From: Cellulophaga sp. HaHa_2_95 | GTDB taxonomy: Bacteria; Bacteroidota; Bacteroidia; Flavobacteriales; Flavobacteriaceae | DNA length: 64,000 nt | Assembly: GCF_019278565.1 (NCBI RefSeq) | Contig: NZ_CP058988.1 | Location: 1,240,001 to 1,304,000 of the forward strand | Direction of reading: 5' to 3' | Part shown: in pieces, positions 1 to 8,751 of the stretch | How the letters are laid out: each line of letters starts with the position of its first letter | Numbering within the stretch: the stretch's first letter is position 1 | Position numbers and translations under genes: made by a program | Notes under the pieces: generated by a model | The model's input: the letters and a program-made list of their open reading frames with translations, nothing else | The model's database searches: none | What the model was told of the DNA's origin: nothing

Positions 1-1
1 G

Positions 2-49
2 ATTCCAAATTTTGCTATAGAAAGAGGCTTAGAAAAGAACCCTCGCTAA
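2..49 (+). CDS. C-terminal end of a SusD/RagB-like lipoprotein (partial)
   Basis: An open frame enters from the left edge and stops at 47-49; its last residues read IPNFAIERGLEKNPR. SusD-family proteins typically end with an IP...E...NP motif, so this looks like the tail of a SusD/RagB nutrient-binding lipoprotein. The next gene, a zinc metallohydrolase of a type that accompanies SusC/SusD pairs, starts only 19 bases later, which supports the reading. Only 15 codons are visible, so the assignment depends mainly on context. Confidence 0.5.
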   Translation: MPNFAIERGLEKNPR

Positions 50-68
50 CGATCTAAAAAATAAGAAA

Positions 69-953
69 ATGAATAATATCAATAATAAATATAGAAGATT
101 AGGCAGTGCGTGTGTTTATATAGTAGCCGTGATTGCTATTGTGATTTTAGCTTCTTGTAAACAAGAAGATTCTTTTGAAGGTAGTGATTTGGATACGAGT
201 ACGCCAAAGTTAACGGCTTTGGATAGTTATATAAGAACCAACTATGTTTCTAAATATAATATAGACGTATTGTATAGGTGGAATGAGAATGTGGTAGATA
301 ATAACCGATTTTTATTTCCGCCAATAGAAGAAAATGTACAGCCGGTTTTAGAAGTTGTAGAAAAAATTTGGTTAGACTCGTATTCGGAAGTTGGTGGTGC
401 TGATTTTGTTAAACTAGTAGCACCAAGACAATTGCTATTGGTTGGAGGTAGAAACTTTAATAGATCCGGAACTATTTTATTAGGTCTGGCAGAAGGCGGG
501 AAACGAATAACCTTATTCGAAACAGATCTAGTTGATGTTTCCGATAGAGCGAATATCACACGTTTTTTATCTACAATTCAGCATGAATATTGTCATATTT
601 TGAATCAGACAATTCCTTTTGATGAAGAAGGATATGGAAGAATAACACCCTCTGAATATACTGCTCAGTGGTTTAATACTAGCATAGCAGAGGCTAGAGA
701 GTTAGGGTTTATTTCTGATTATTCAAGGAGTAGTGTTGTAGAAGATTTTGCTGAAATGGTAAATTTTATGTTGATTAATTCTAATGAAGAGTTCAATACA
801 ATCATTGATGGAATTTCTAATATAGAAGCGCGTGAAAGTATTAGAAGTAAAGAAGCAATTGTAGCCGATTATTTTGATAAACAATGGGATATAGATATCT
901 ATGAATTGCAGGAAGTAACTGCTAGGAATACGCAAGAAGTAATAAATAATTAG
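69..953 (+). CDS. Substrate import-associated zinc metallohydrolase lipoprotein
   Basis: A 294-residue lipoprotein with a membrane segment at about 13-29 and a lipobox ending in Cys30 (LASC), so it is probably anchored in the outer membrane. HEYCH at residues 172-176 is an HExxH zinc site, and a downstream acidic helix (EDFAEM, about 227) can supply the third ligand. Length and layout fit the putative zinc-binding metallopeptidase lipoproteins that are encoded beside SusC/SusD importers. It sits between the SusD-like tail and a DUF4302-like lipoprotein, 8 bases before the latter, so the three are probably one operon. The substrate cannot be told from the sequence. Confidence 0.8.
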   Translation: MNNINNKYRRLGSACVYIVAVIAIVILASCKQEDSFEGSDLDTSTPKLTALDSYIRTNYVSKYNIDVLYRWNENVVDNNRFLFPPIEENVQPVLEVVEKIWLDSYSEVGGADFVKLVAPRQLLLVGGRNFNRSGTILLGLAEGGKRITLFETDLVDVSDRANITRFLSTIQHEYCHILNQTIPFDEEGYGRITPSEYTAQWFNTSIAEARELGFISDYSRSSVVEDFAEMVNFMLINSNEEFNTIIDGISNIEARESIRSKEAIVADYFDKQWDIDIYELQEVTARNTQEVINN

Positions 954-961
954 AGAGCGAC

Positions 962-2305
962 ATGAAAAATAATAAATATATAATTAATACTATTATAGTA
1001 GTACTATTAAGTATGTTCTTGGTTAATTGTGCAGATGATGACAATGCAGAGGTGTTTGATGAAAGTCCGGCGGAAAGAACAAATGCGCAAAAGCAAGAAT
1101 TAAGAACGGCATTGCAATCCTCAGATACAGGATGGAAGGCTGTTTATTTTACAAGTCCGGGAGAATTAGGGGGTTTTACCTTCTTTTTTAATTTTTTAGA
1201 TGATGAAACGGTAGAAATGACCTCAGATTTTGATGATGATTTTACAGTAACTAAAAGTAAGTATGATGTTGTTTTAGGAAGTACTATTAAGCTATCGTTT
1301 ACCACTAAGAATGATATTCATAAATTATCAGACTCCGCAAATCCTCCAGATTCTGGCTTAATTGGGCGAGGATATTTAGGTGATTTTGAGTTTTTATATT
1401 ACGGTATAGATGAGGCTACAGGCGATTTAATTTTTAGAACCAATAGAACTCAAGAAGAAGTTAGATTTACAAAAGCTACCACTAATGAAGTGCAGAATAT
1501 TATTGATAGTAAGGCTATAGCTTTAGAATTAACGGACTCAGAAAAATCAGTGTATCAAAATGTTATTGTTACTATTGATGGAACTACAGAGGTTTTTGAT
1601 TTTTCATTGAATGTAAATAGAAGATTCATTGATATTTCAAATGATTCTGATTCCTATTCTTTTGGCATCGCTTATAATGAATTAGGGTTTACAGTGAGCC
1701 CAGCACTTGAAATCAAAGGCCAAGAAATTTCTGAGTTTACATACAACGTAGAGGCTGATAAGTTTATAGCAGACCTAGGCTCTGGAAATATGGCAGAGAT
1801 CGCATTCTTGGATGCGCCTTCTAATCCTACTGATGATAATTTAGTGGTGGTGCAGCCGGATAATGCTTATGGATATATAGATGATTTCTTATTTGATGCA
1901 ACGTCTAGCTCATCTAATTTTAGAGCATTAAGAAATTCGGTTAATGAAGGACTTAGTCCGTTTGATTTTAGCCTTTCTAGAGTTCAATTCTTTTTTACAA
2001 TTGAAGGGGATGAAACTTTTAATTATATTGAATATCGATTATTAAGTGCTGTAGACGGTTCTATAATACAGTTGTATCACTTTTTAACTTTTGAGAATGT
2101 TGACGGAAAATTAATACTTACAGATGATGGTTGGAGTGATCCTAGTTTAGCGCCTTTTGTTGAAGCAATTGATAGCGTTTTAACAAATTCAGAAGGTTTG
2201 TATATAAAACAAGAAAATTTTACAGTAAGATTTCCGAATACAGTATTCACATTTACCAGTGCAGCAGATCCTAGTTTTAGAATGACAACTTACGCCTTTC
2301 AATAG
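962..2305 (+). CDS. DUF4302-like lipoprotein
   Basis: A 447-residue protein with a signal peptide and lipobox Cys23 (LVNC) followed by acidic residues, typical of Bacteroidota surface lipoproteins. After the signal it is rich in beta-forming and acidic stretches, with a conserved-looking early segment (GWKAVYFTSPGELGGFTFFF, about residues 57-76). This fits the DUF4302 family, often encoded next to zinc metallohydrolase lipoproteins in Sus-like loci. It is the last gene of the left-edge operon and is followed by a strong hairpin. No enzymatic motif is visible; a ligand-binding or surface-accessory role is inferred. Confidence 0.7.
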   Translation: MKNNKYIINTIIVVLLSMFLVNCADDDNAEVFDESPAERTNAQKQELRTALQSSDTGWKAVYFTSPGELGGFTFFFNFLDDETVEMTSDFDDDFTVTKSKYDVVLGSTIKLSFTTKNDIHKLSDSANPPDSGLIGRGYLGDFEFLYYGIDEATGDLIFRTNRTQEEVRFTKATTNEVQNIIDSKAIALELTDSEKSVYQNVIVTIDGTTEVFDFSLNVNRRFIDISNDSDSYSFGIAYNELGFTVSPALEIKGQEISEFTYNVEADKFIADLGSGNMAEIAFLDAPSNPTDDNLVVVQPDNAYGYIDDFLFDATSSSSNFRALRNSVNEGLSPFDFSLSRVQFFFTIEGDETFNYIEYRLLSAVDGSIIQLYHFLTFENVDGKLILTDDGWSDPSLAPFVEAIDSVLTNSEGLYIKQENFTVRFPNTVFTFTSAADPSFRMTTYAFQ

Positions 2306-2344
2306 GAGATAAGAGTTTATTATTTATTTTGTTAGTTATGTTTG

Positions 2345-2380
2345 AACTCCAAAAGCTGTAAAGCTTTTGGAGTTTTGTTG
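2345..2380 (+). terminator. Terminator after the DUF4302-like gene
   Basis: A perfect 12-bp stem (AACTCCAAAAGC / GCTTTTGGAGTT) with a 6-base loop lies 40 bases past the stop and is followed by TTGTTG. It closes the left-edge lipoprotein operon. Confidence 0.7.
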
Positions 2381-2421
2381 TATTAAAACACCCTTTAAGA
2401 ACTGAATCTTAAAGGGTGTTT
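2380..2421 (-). terminator. Terminator of the gltBD operon
   Basis: A 15-bp perfect stem (arms 2386-2400 and 2407-2421, loop ACTGAA). On the minus strand the stem runs into TTTTAATA, as expected of an intrinsic terminator. It lies 23 bases past the gltD stop and back to back with the plus-strand terminator. Confidence 0.8.
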
Positions 2422-2443
2422 ATATGGTTTGCTATGTATCTAA

Positions 2444-3913
2444 TTAAATTCTCGGTAAATCTCCTTCACCTTTTAGAGGTAAGGCAGATGCAGTTCCCAT
2501 TAAATACGTATCTATATGATACGCAGCTTGTCTTCCTTCAGAGATAGCCCAAACAATTAACGACTGTCCTCTTCGCTGATCTCCAGCAACAAATACTCCA
2601 GGAACATTTGTCATATAATCTTTGGCAGTTGCCTTTATATTGGTTCTTGGATCTGCTTTTAATCCTAATTGATCTGCAATAGTCATTTCTGAACCAGTAA
2701 ACCCTAAGGCTAATAGAACTAAATCACATTTCCACTCTTTTTCTGTACCTTCTACTTCTTTTAAAAGTGGTCTTTGACCAGGTTGTTTGATCCATTCTAC
2801 TTCAGAAGTGATCAAACCTTTAAGGTTACCGTCTTTATCTCCCACAAATTTCTTCGTAGAAATGCTAAAGAATCGTTCTGCACCTTCTTTATGAGAAGAA
2901 CTGGTACGTAAACGCATCGGCCAAAATGGCCAAGGTTGGTCCTCTGGTCTTTCTGGAGTTCCTTTAGACATTATTTCAAAGTTAGAGACAGAATTAGCAC
3001 CATGTCTAATAGAAGTTCCTATGCAATCAGAACCCGTATCTCCTCCTCCAATAACCACAACATCTTTACCTGTAGCCTTTATCTCTTCTCCTAAGTCCGT
3101 TATACCATCCACACGTCTATTGTTCTGTGCTAAGAAATCCATTGCTTGTACTACTCCTTTTAAATCAGAGCCTTCAATAGGAAGGTTTCTTCTAACAGTA
3201 GCACCACCACATAAGACTAATGCATCAAAATCTTTTTTAAGATCGTCTGCTTTAATATCTACCCCTATATGAACTCCTGTTTTGAAAATAATACCTTCTT
3301 CTTCAAGAACTTTAAGTCTACGGTCTATAATATGCTTTTCCATTTTGAAATCTGGAATGCCATAACGCAATAATCCACCAACCTTTTGATCTCTTTCAAA
3401 AACGGTAACTAAGTGTCCTGCTCGGTTTAATTGTTGTGCAGCAGCTAGTCCAGAAGGGCCAGAGCCAATGATAGCAACAGTTTTTCCAGTTCTTGTTTCT
3501 GGAGGATTAGCGATAATCCAACCCTTCTCAAAAGCAGTCTCAACAATGTTTTTTTCGATATTTTCTATCGTTACAGGATCTTCATTTATTCCTAAAACAC
3601 ATGCTTCTTCGCATGGTGCAGGGCATAAACGACCTGTAAATTCTGGAAAATTATTTGTAGAATGTAAGATGGTTGCTGCTTTTTCCCATTTCCCACGATA
3701 CACGGCGTCATTAAAATCAGGGATTAAATTTCCTAAAGGACAGCCGCTATGGCAAAAAGGAATACCACAATCCATACATCTCGCACCCTGATCCTTCATT
3801 TCTTTAGAATCAAGGGGAATTGTAAATTCTTTATAATTTTTAATACGATCCTCAACTGGAGCATATTCTTCAACTTTTCTATCGAATTCTAAAAATCCTG
3901 TAATCTTACCCAT
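2444..3913 (-). CDS. gltD: Glutamate synthase (NADPH), small subunit
   Basis: A 489-residue small subunit of glutamate synthase, which passes electrons from NAD(P)H to the large subunit for glutamate formation from glutamine and 2-oxoglutarate. The N-terminus carries the cysteines for the 4Fe-4S clusters (C46, C49, C54, C58, and a second group CPAPCEEAC near 97-105). Two dinucleotide-binding motifs follow: GSGPSG near 150 for FAD and GGGDTGSD near 288 for NAD(P)H. A conserved C-terminal VFVAGDQRRGQSLIVWA segment closes the FAD site. Length is normal for the family. It lies 9 bases after gltB on the same strand, so the two are cotranscribed. Confidence 0.96.
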   Translation of the reverse strand: MGKITGFLEFDRKVEEYAPVEDRIKNYKEFTIPLDSKEMKDQGARCMDCGIPFCHSGCPLGNLIPDFNDAVYRGKWEKAATILHSTNNFPEFTGRLCPAPCEEACVLGINEDPVTIENIEKNIVETAFEKGWIIANPPETRTGKTVAIIGSGPSGLAAAQQLNRAGHLVTVFERDQKVGGLLRYGIPDFKMEKHIIDRRLKVLEEEGIIFKTGVHIGVDIKADDLKKDFDALVLCGGATVRRNLPIEGSDLKGVVQAMDFLAQNNRRVDGITDLGEEIKATGKDVVVIGGGDTGSDCIGTSIRHGANSVSNFEIMSKGTPERPEDQPWPFWPMRLRTSSSHKEGAERFFSISTKKFVGDKDGNLKGLITSEVEWIKQPGQRPLLKEVEGTEKEWKCDLVLLALGFTGSEMTIADQLGLKADPRTNIKATAKDYMTNVPGVFVAGDQRRGQSLIVWAISEGRQAAYHIDTYLMGTASALPLKGEGDLPRI

Positions 3914-3922
3914 AGTTTCGAT

Positions 3923-6900
3923 TTATATAGTTTCTAATTTTTCGTTCTCTAAACGAATTAATGCTTGTTTGTATTCTTCAGGTAATATTTTAGTGAATAG
4001 CGGAAGTGTTTCTTCCCATTTCTCTAATATACGCTGTGCAAGTGGACTAAAAGTTGCGTTGTAGTGATTTTCAATCAATGCTCTTAATTCAGCAATGTCT
4101 TTATCCTCATCAACCGGTAGTAAGTTTAGTGCCTCTTTATTGCAATTTTTCTCAAAAGTTTTGTTCTTATCATAGATATAAGCAACACCGCCGCTCATAC
4201 CTGCGCCGAAATTACGGCCAACTTCTCCTAAAATGACAGCAATACCGCCTGTCATGTATTCACAGCCGTGATCTCCAATACCTTCTACAACGGCTTTTGC
4301 GCCAGAGTTACGAACACAAAAACGTTCTCCTGCTTTACCATTTATATAGGCCTCTCCAGATGTAGCACCGTAAAGAGTTACATTTCCGGTGATAACATTC
4401 TCTTCTGGTTTAAATGTTGCTTTTCCTGGAACCTTAATAATTAATTTAGCCCCAGATAAACCTTTTCCAAGGTAATCGTTGGTGTTACCGTTAACTACCA
4501 TTGTTATTCCTTTGGTACTAAATGCGCCAAAACTTTGACCGGCCGAACCTGTGAAATTTAGTTTTAAGGTGTTTTCAGGTAAACCTTCAGCACCGTAAAT
4601 TTTTGAAATTTCATTACTAATAATAGCTCCAACTGCTCTATCTGTATTCTTGATAGGGTAATCAATGCTCATCTTTTCTTTTCTAAAGAGGGCAGGGTGA
4701 GCCTTCGCTATAATATCAAACTCAATAGATTCTTCTATATGATGTTGTTGTTTTTGCGTATTGTAGAATTTCGTTCCAGCAGGCACATCCACCTTATATA
4801 AAATAGGAGTTAAATCTATTCCTGCAGCTTTATAATGATCAATAGCTTTATTTCTATCCAGTTTCTGTACTTGACCAACCATTTCATTAATGGTTCTAAA
4901 ACCTAACTGAGCCATAATCTCCCTCAGCTCTTGCGCTACAAAATACATGTAGTTCACTACATGCTCTGGTTTTCCTTTGAATTTTTTTCTTAAATCTGGG
5001 TTCTGCGTTGCAATCCCTACAGGACATGTATTTAAATGACATACTCGCATCATAATACATCCTGAAGCTACTAATGGAGCCGTTGCAAATCCGAATTCTT
5101 CGGCGCCTAATAGGCAAGCTACAGCAACATCACGACCTGTTTTTAATTGACCGTCGCATTCAAGAACAATTCTATTTCTAAGATCATTCATGACTAAAGT
5201 CTGCTGTGCTTCAGCGACACCAAGCTCCCATGGTAAGCCACAGTGCTTTAAGGATGTTAAAGGAGATGCTCCTGTACCACCATCAAAACCAGAAATTAGA
5301 ACTACATCTGCTTTTGCTTTAGATACTCCCGCAGCAACCGTTCCGACACCAACTTCAGAAACAAGTTTAACGTTAATTCGTGCTTCTCTATTGGCAGACT
5401 TTAAATCAAATATTAATTGTGATAAATCTTCAATAGAATAAATATCATGGTGTGGTGGTGGTGATATGAGTCCTACATAAGGTGTGGAGTTTCTAGTCTT
5501 CGCGATGGAAGGGTTAACCTTAGCGCCCGGTAATTGGCCACCTTCACCCGGTTTGGCACCTTGTGCCATTTTTATTTGTATTTCTTGAGCATTGGTCAAA
5601 TAGTTAGAGGTAACTCCAAACCTACCTGATGCCACTTGTTTTATAGCACTGTTTCTCCAATCTCCTGTTGCATTTTTGTAAAAACGATCAGGATCTTCTC
5701 CGCCTTCTCCAGAATTACTTTTACCACCAATTCTGTTCATGGCAATTGCTAAATTCTCGTGGGCTTCTTTGCTAATAGAACCATAAGACATGGCACCTGT
5801 TTTGAAACGTTTTACAATTTCTGTCCAAGGTTCAACTTCCTCTAAAGGAATAGGATCATAATTAGAAAATTCAAATAAACCTCTAATAGTCATTAAACTT
5901 TTAGACTGTTCATTCACCATTTTAGCAAATTCTTTGTAGGACTCTGGTTCGTTATTGCGAACAGACTGCTGTAATTTGGCAATAGATAGCGGATTGAACA
6001 TATGTTTTTCTCCGTCTCTTCTCCAACGATATTCACCACCCATTTCTAGGTCTAAATTTGCGGCAACATGTTTATTCGCAAATGCCTTTTGATGACGTTT
6101 AGCAATCTCTTTTTCAATTTCATAAAGCCCGATACCTTGAATTCTTGTGGCGGTATTAGGAAAATATTTCTCTACAACTTTAGTATTGATACCAATACAT
6201 TCAAATAATTGAGAGCCTCTGTAAGAGTTTAAGGTAGAGATACCTATTTTGTTCATTACTTTCAAGATGCCTTTACCGACTGCTTTATTGTAATTTTTAA
6301 TGGCTTCTTCTTTAGTGAACTCAGTAATATCATGCTCCTCAATTTGCTCAGCAATAATTTCATTTACTAAATAAGGGTTAATAGCACTAGCTCCAAAACC
6401 AAATAATAAGGCGAAATGATGCACTTCTCTTGGTTCTGCAGATTCTATAATGACGCTTAGTTTAGAGCGTTTTTTAAGTTTTTGTAATCCACTATTTACA
6501 AAAGAACATGCTAATAGTGCTGGAATAGGCGCTAATTCTTCGCTAACGTTTCTATCGGATAAAATAATAATGTTCGTGCCTTCGTCAATAGCTTTACTAG
6601 CTTGGTTCAGCATATCTTGTAGTGCATCTTCAAGGCCGTTATTTCCTTTAGTTACTTCGTAAAGAATAGGAATAGAAGTAACCTTATAATCAGGACTCGC
6701 ATCGTAATTTTTAATCTTATCTAAATCTTCTTTGGAAATTACAGGATTCTGAATTTTTAACTTACGACAATGAAGTTCTGTAAAATCAAAAATATTGTGA
6801 TCACTACCTAGTGTTAAACTTATGTCTGTAATTAGTTCTTCACGAATACCATCCAAAGGAGGGTTGGTAACTTGTGCAAACAACTGTTTGAAGTAGTTGT

Positions 6901-8431
6901 ATATTAATTGTGGACGTTCAGATAATATGGCAATAGGAGTATCGCTACCCATAGAACCTAATGGTTCTTTTGCCGTTTTTCCCATTGGAAGTATAATGGT
7001 ATTTATATCTTCTAAGGTGTATCCAAAAGTTGCTTTTCTTTTTTCTAAAGATGCCTCGTTTAAAAATAAAGGACAATCATTGTAAGGTATATCTTTAAGG
7101 TGAACAAGATTTTTGTCCAACCATTTTTTATAAGGATGTCTGCTTGCAATCTCTTCTTTTATTTCTTCGTCGTTTACAATACGACCTTCTTCCATGTTTA
7201 CAAGAAACATTTTACCTGGTTCTAAACGACCATGTAATTCAATGTTTTCTGGAGCTATATCAACTACCCCAGTTTCAGAAGACATAATAACGTTACCATC
7301 TTTAGTAACGGTATACCTAGAAGGTCTTAGTCCGTTTCTATCTAATACAGCGCCAATATAGTTTCCATCGGTAAATGGGATTGATGCAGGGCCATCCCAC
7401 GGTTCTGATAAACAAGAGTTGTACTCATAGAATGATCTTTTAGCTTCAGACATATCAGGATTCTTCTCCCATGCTTCTGGAACTAAGATCATCATTACTT
7501 CTGGTAAGGAACGTCCAGTCATCAATAACAACTCAACCACCATATCCATAGTGGCGGAATCTGATTTTCCAGGAAGAATTATTGGAATGATACTTTTTAT
7601 TTCATCCCCAAAAAAATCACTTTTAAGTAATTCTTCACGAGAACGCATGCGTGTAACATTACCTCTCAAAGTGTTTATTTCCCCATTATGGCACATGTAT
7701 CTAAACGGCTGTGCTAAATCCCAAGTTGGGAATGTATTGGTAGAGAAACGTTGGTGTACCAATGCTAGTCTAGTAACTACTCTAGGGTCCATTAAATCTT
7801 TATAGTAAAGACTAATGTCTTCTGGCATTAATAATCCTTTGAAAATGATGATTTTTGTTGATAAGCTAGGTACATAGAAAAATTTACTTTCTGATAACTT
7901 AGAATCAATTATAGTGTGCTCTGTAGTTTTTCTGGCGATGTACAGTTTTAAATTAAAATCAAAGAAAGTTTGCTCCGGATTCTCTTTGGCAACAAATATT
8001 TGTCTAACAAAAGGTTCAGTCTCCATAGCAATTCTTCCTGGAACAGATTTGTTCACAGGAACATCTCTCCAGCCTAAAAGTTGTAAGCCTTGTTTTTTAA
8101 TATTCTTTTCAAAAACTGAAATACAAAATTCTCTTTGGTTGTCCTTTTGAGGTAGAAAAATATTTCCGGTTGCATATTCTCCAGCTTCAGGTAGTTCAAA
8201 ATCACAAACTTCTTGAAAAAATGCATGAGGAATATCAATTAAAATACCTGCACCATCACCTGTCTTTCCGTCAGAACTTACTGCACCACGGTGCTCAAGT
8301 TTTTCTAAAATTTCAAGTGCTTTATGGATGATATCATTAGATTTCTTTCCTTTAAGACTGCATATAAATCCTGCACCACAGTTATCATGCTCAAATTCCG
8401 GTAGGTATAACCCTTGTTTCTTCAACGCCAT
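3923..8431 (-). CDS. gltB: Glutamate synthase, large subunit
   Basis: A full-length (1502-residue) large subunit. The glutaminase domain begins at Cys18 (HDNCGAGF), which should become the N-terminal nucleophile after removal of a 17-residue propeptide, as in other class II amidotransferases. The central and FMN-binding synthase domains follow, including the GEGGEDPDRF and GFDGGTGASP segments. The cysteines of the 3Fe-4S cluster are in CIMMRVCHLNTCPVG (spacing C-x5-C-x4-C). The C-terminus is the glycine-rich GXGXG beta-helix domain. It is the first gene of gltB-gltD. A TATTTTTG box at 8449-8456 (minus strand) may be the -7 element, but no well-spaced TTG is visible. Confidence 0.97.
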   Translation of the reverse strand: MALKKQGLYLPEFEHDNCGAGFICSLKGKKSNDIIHKALEILEKLEHRGAVSSDGKTGDGAGILIDIPHAFFQEVCDFELPEAGEYATGNIFLPQKDNQREFCISVFEKNIKKQGLQLLGWRDVPVNKSVPGRIAMETEPFVRQIFVAKENPEQTFFDFNLKLYIARKTTEHTIIDSKLSESKFFYVPSLSTKIIIFKGLLMPEDISLYYKDLMDPRVVTRLALVHQRFSTNTFPTWDLAQPFRYMCHNGEINTLRGNVTRMRSREELLKSDFFGDEIKSIIPIILPGKSDSATMDMVVELLLMTGRSLPEVMMILVPEAWEKNPDMSEAKRSFYEYNSCLSEPWDGPASIPFTDGNYIGAVLDRNGLRPSRYTVTKDGNVIMSSETGVVDIAPENIELHGRLEPGKMFLVNMEEGRIVNDEEIKEEIASRHPYKKWLDKNLVHLKDIPYNDCPLFLNEASLEKRKATFGYTLEDINTIILPMGKTAKEPLGSMGSDTPIAILSERPQLIYNYFKQLFAQVTNPPLDGIREELITDISLTLGSDHNIFDFTELHCRKLKIQNPVISKEDLDKIKNYDASPDYKVTSIPILYEVTKGNNGLEDALQDMLNQASKAIDEGTNIIILSDRNVSEELAPIPALLACSFVNSGLQKLKKRSKLSVIIESAEPREVHHFALLFGFGASAINPYLVNEIIAEQIEEHDITEFTKEEAIKNYNKAVGKGILKVMNKIGISTLNSYRGSQLFECIGINTKVVEKYFPNTATRIQGIGLYEIEKEIAKRHQKAFANKHVAANLDLEMGGEYRWRRDGEKHMFNPLSIAKLQQSVRNNEPESYKEFAKMVNEQSKSLMTIRGLFEFSNYDPIPLEEVEPWTEIVKRFKTGAMSYGSISKEAHENLAIAMNRIGGKSNSGEGGEDPDRFYKNATGDWRNSAIKQVASGRFGVTSNYLTNAQEIQIKMAQGAKPGEGGQLPGAKVNPSIAKTRNSTPYVGLISPPPHHDIYSIEDLSQLIFDLKSANREARINVKLVSEVGVGTVAAGVSKAKADVVLISGFDGGTGASPLTSLKHCGLPWELGVAEAQQTLVMNDLRNRIVLECDGQLKTGRDVAVACLLGAEEFGFATAPLVASGCIMMRVCHLNTCPVGIATQNPDLRKKFKGKPEHVVNYMYFVAQELREIMAQLGFRTINEMVGQVQKLDRNKAIDHYKAAGIDLTPILYKVDVPAGTKFYNTQKQQHHIEESIEFDIIAKAHPALFRKEKMSIDYPIKNTDRAVGAIISNEISKIYGAEGLPENTLKLNFTGSAGQSFGAFSTKGITMVVNGNTNDYLGKGLSGAKLIIKVPGKATFKPEENVITGNVTLYGATSGEAYINGKAGERFCVRNSGAKAVVEGIGDHGCEYMTGGIAVILGEVGRNFGAGMSGGVAYIYDKNKTFEKNCNKEALNLLPVDEDKDIAELRALIENHYNATFSPLAQRILEKWEETLPLFTKILPEEYKQALIRLENEKLETI

Positions 8432-8538
8432 AAATTATTGTATTTCCTCAAAAATATCAATTTTGTTGAATTATTCATACCTCTTATGTTGTTATGTAAC
8501 AAAAAAAACATCGTTTGGAATAAATCATTAAAATATAG

Positions 8539-8578
8539 TCATAATCGACTTTAAGATTATGTTAATTTAAGATTATGA
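8539..8578. promoter_or_regulatory. Repeated CATAATC/GATTATG elements upstream of gltB
   Basis: TCATAATC (8539-8546) is followed by two copies of TTAAGATTATG (8551-8561 and 8567-8577) spaced 16 bases apart. The second, extended to GATTATGA, is an exact inverted partner of the first element. The group lies 108-147 bases upstream of the gltB start. The arrangement suggests a protein-binding region, perhaps for nitrogen control; no binding protein can be named. Confidence 0.35.
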
Positions 8579-8699
8579 TAATTTGGAACGATGCGGAGTA
8601 CCTACCCCTAGAATATGGCAGGGTGCTGTGTGTTTTAGTTTATTTTAAGAGCATCAAATATGTTTTAGTTGGGGGTTGTTCTAAAAATAACTCTATTTA

Positions 8700-8734
8700 A
8701 AACAAAAGCACCCCTATAAATATAGGGGTGCTTT
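8700..8734 (-). terminator. Terminator of the acyl-CoA dehydrogenase gene
   Basis: A 14-bp perfect stem (8705-8718 and 8721-8734) closes on AA and is followed on the minus strand by TGTTTTAAAT. It lies 18 bases after the stop of the dehydrogenase gene. Confidence 0.7.
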
Positions 8735-8751
8735 AAAATATTTTGTTTTTT

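Larger units (their letters stand above)
8432..8751. other. Intergenic region upstream of gltB
   Basis: A 320-base gene-free stretch. It holds a possible minus-strand -7 box (8449-8456), a cluster of CATAATC/GATTATG elements (8539-8578), a C/G-rich patch around 8600-8630 without a convincing fold, and the acyl-CoA dehydrogenase terminator (8700-8734). No small ORF with a family resemblance was seen. Confidence 0.6.

Noticed and set aside
8600..8632. Possible riboswitch-like C/G-rich fold upstream of gltB
   Set aside because: The pairing is short and interrupted and no riboswitch core sequence was recognised.
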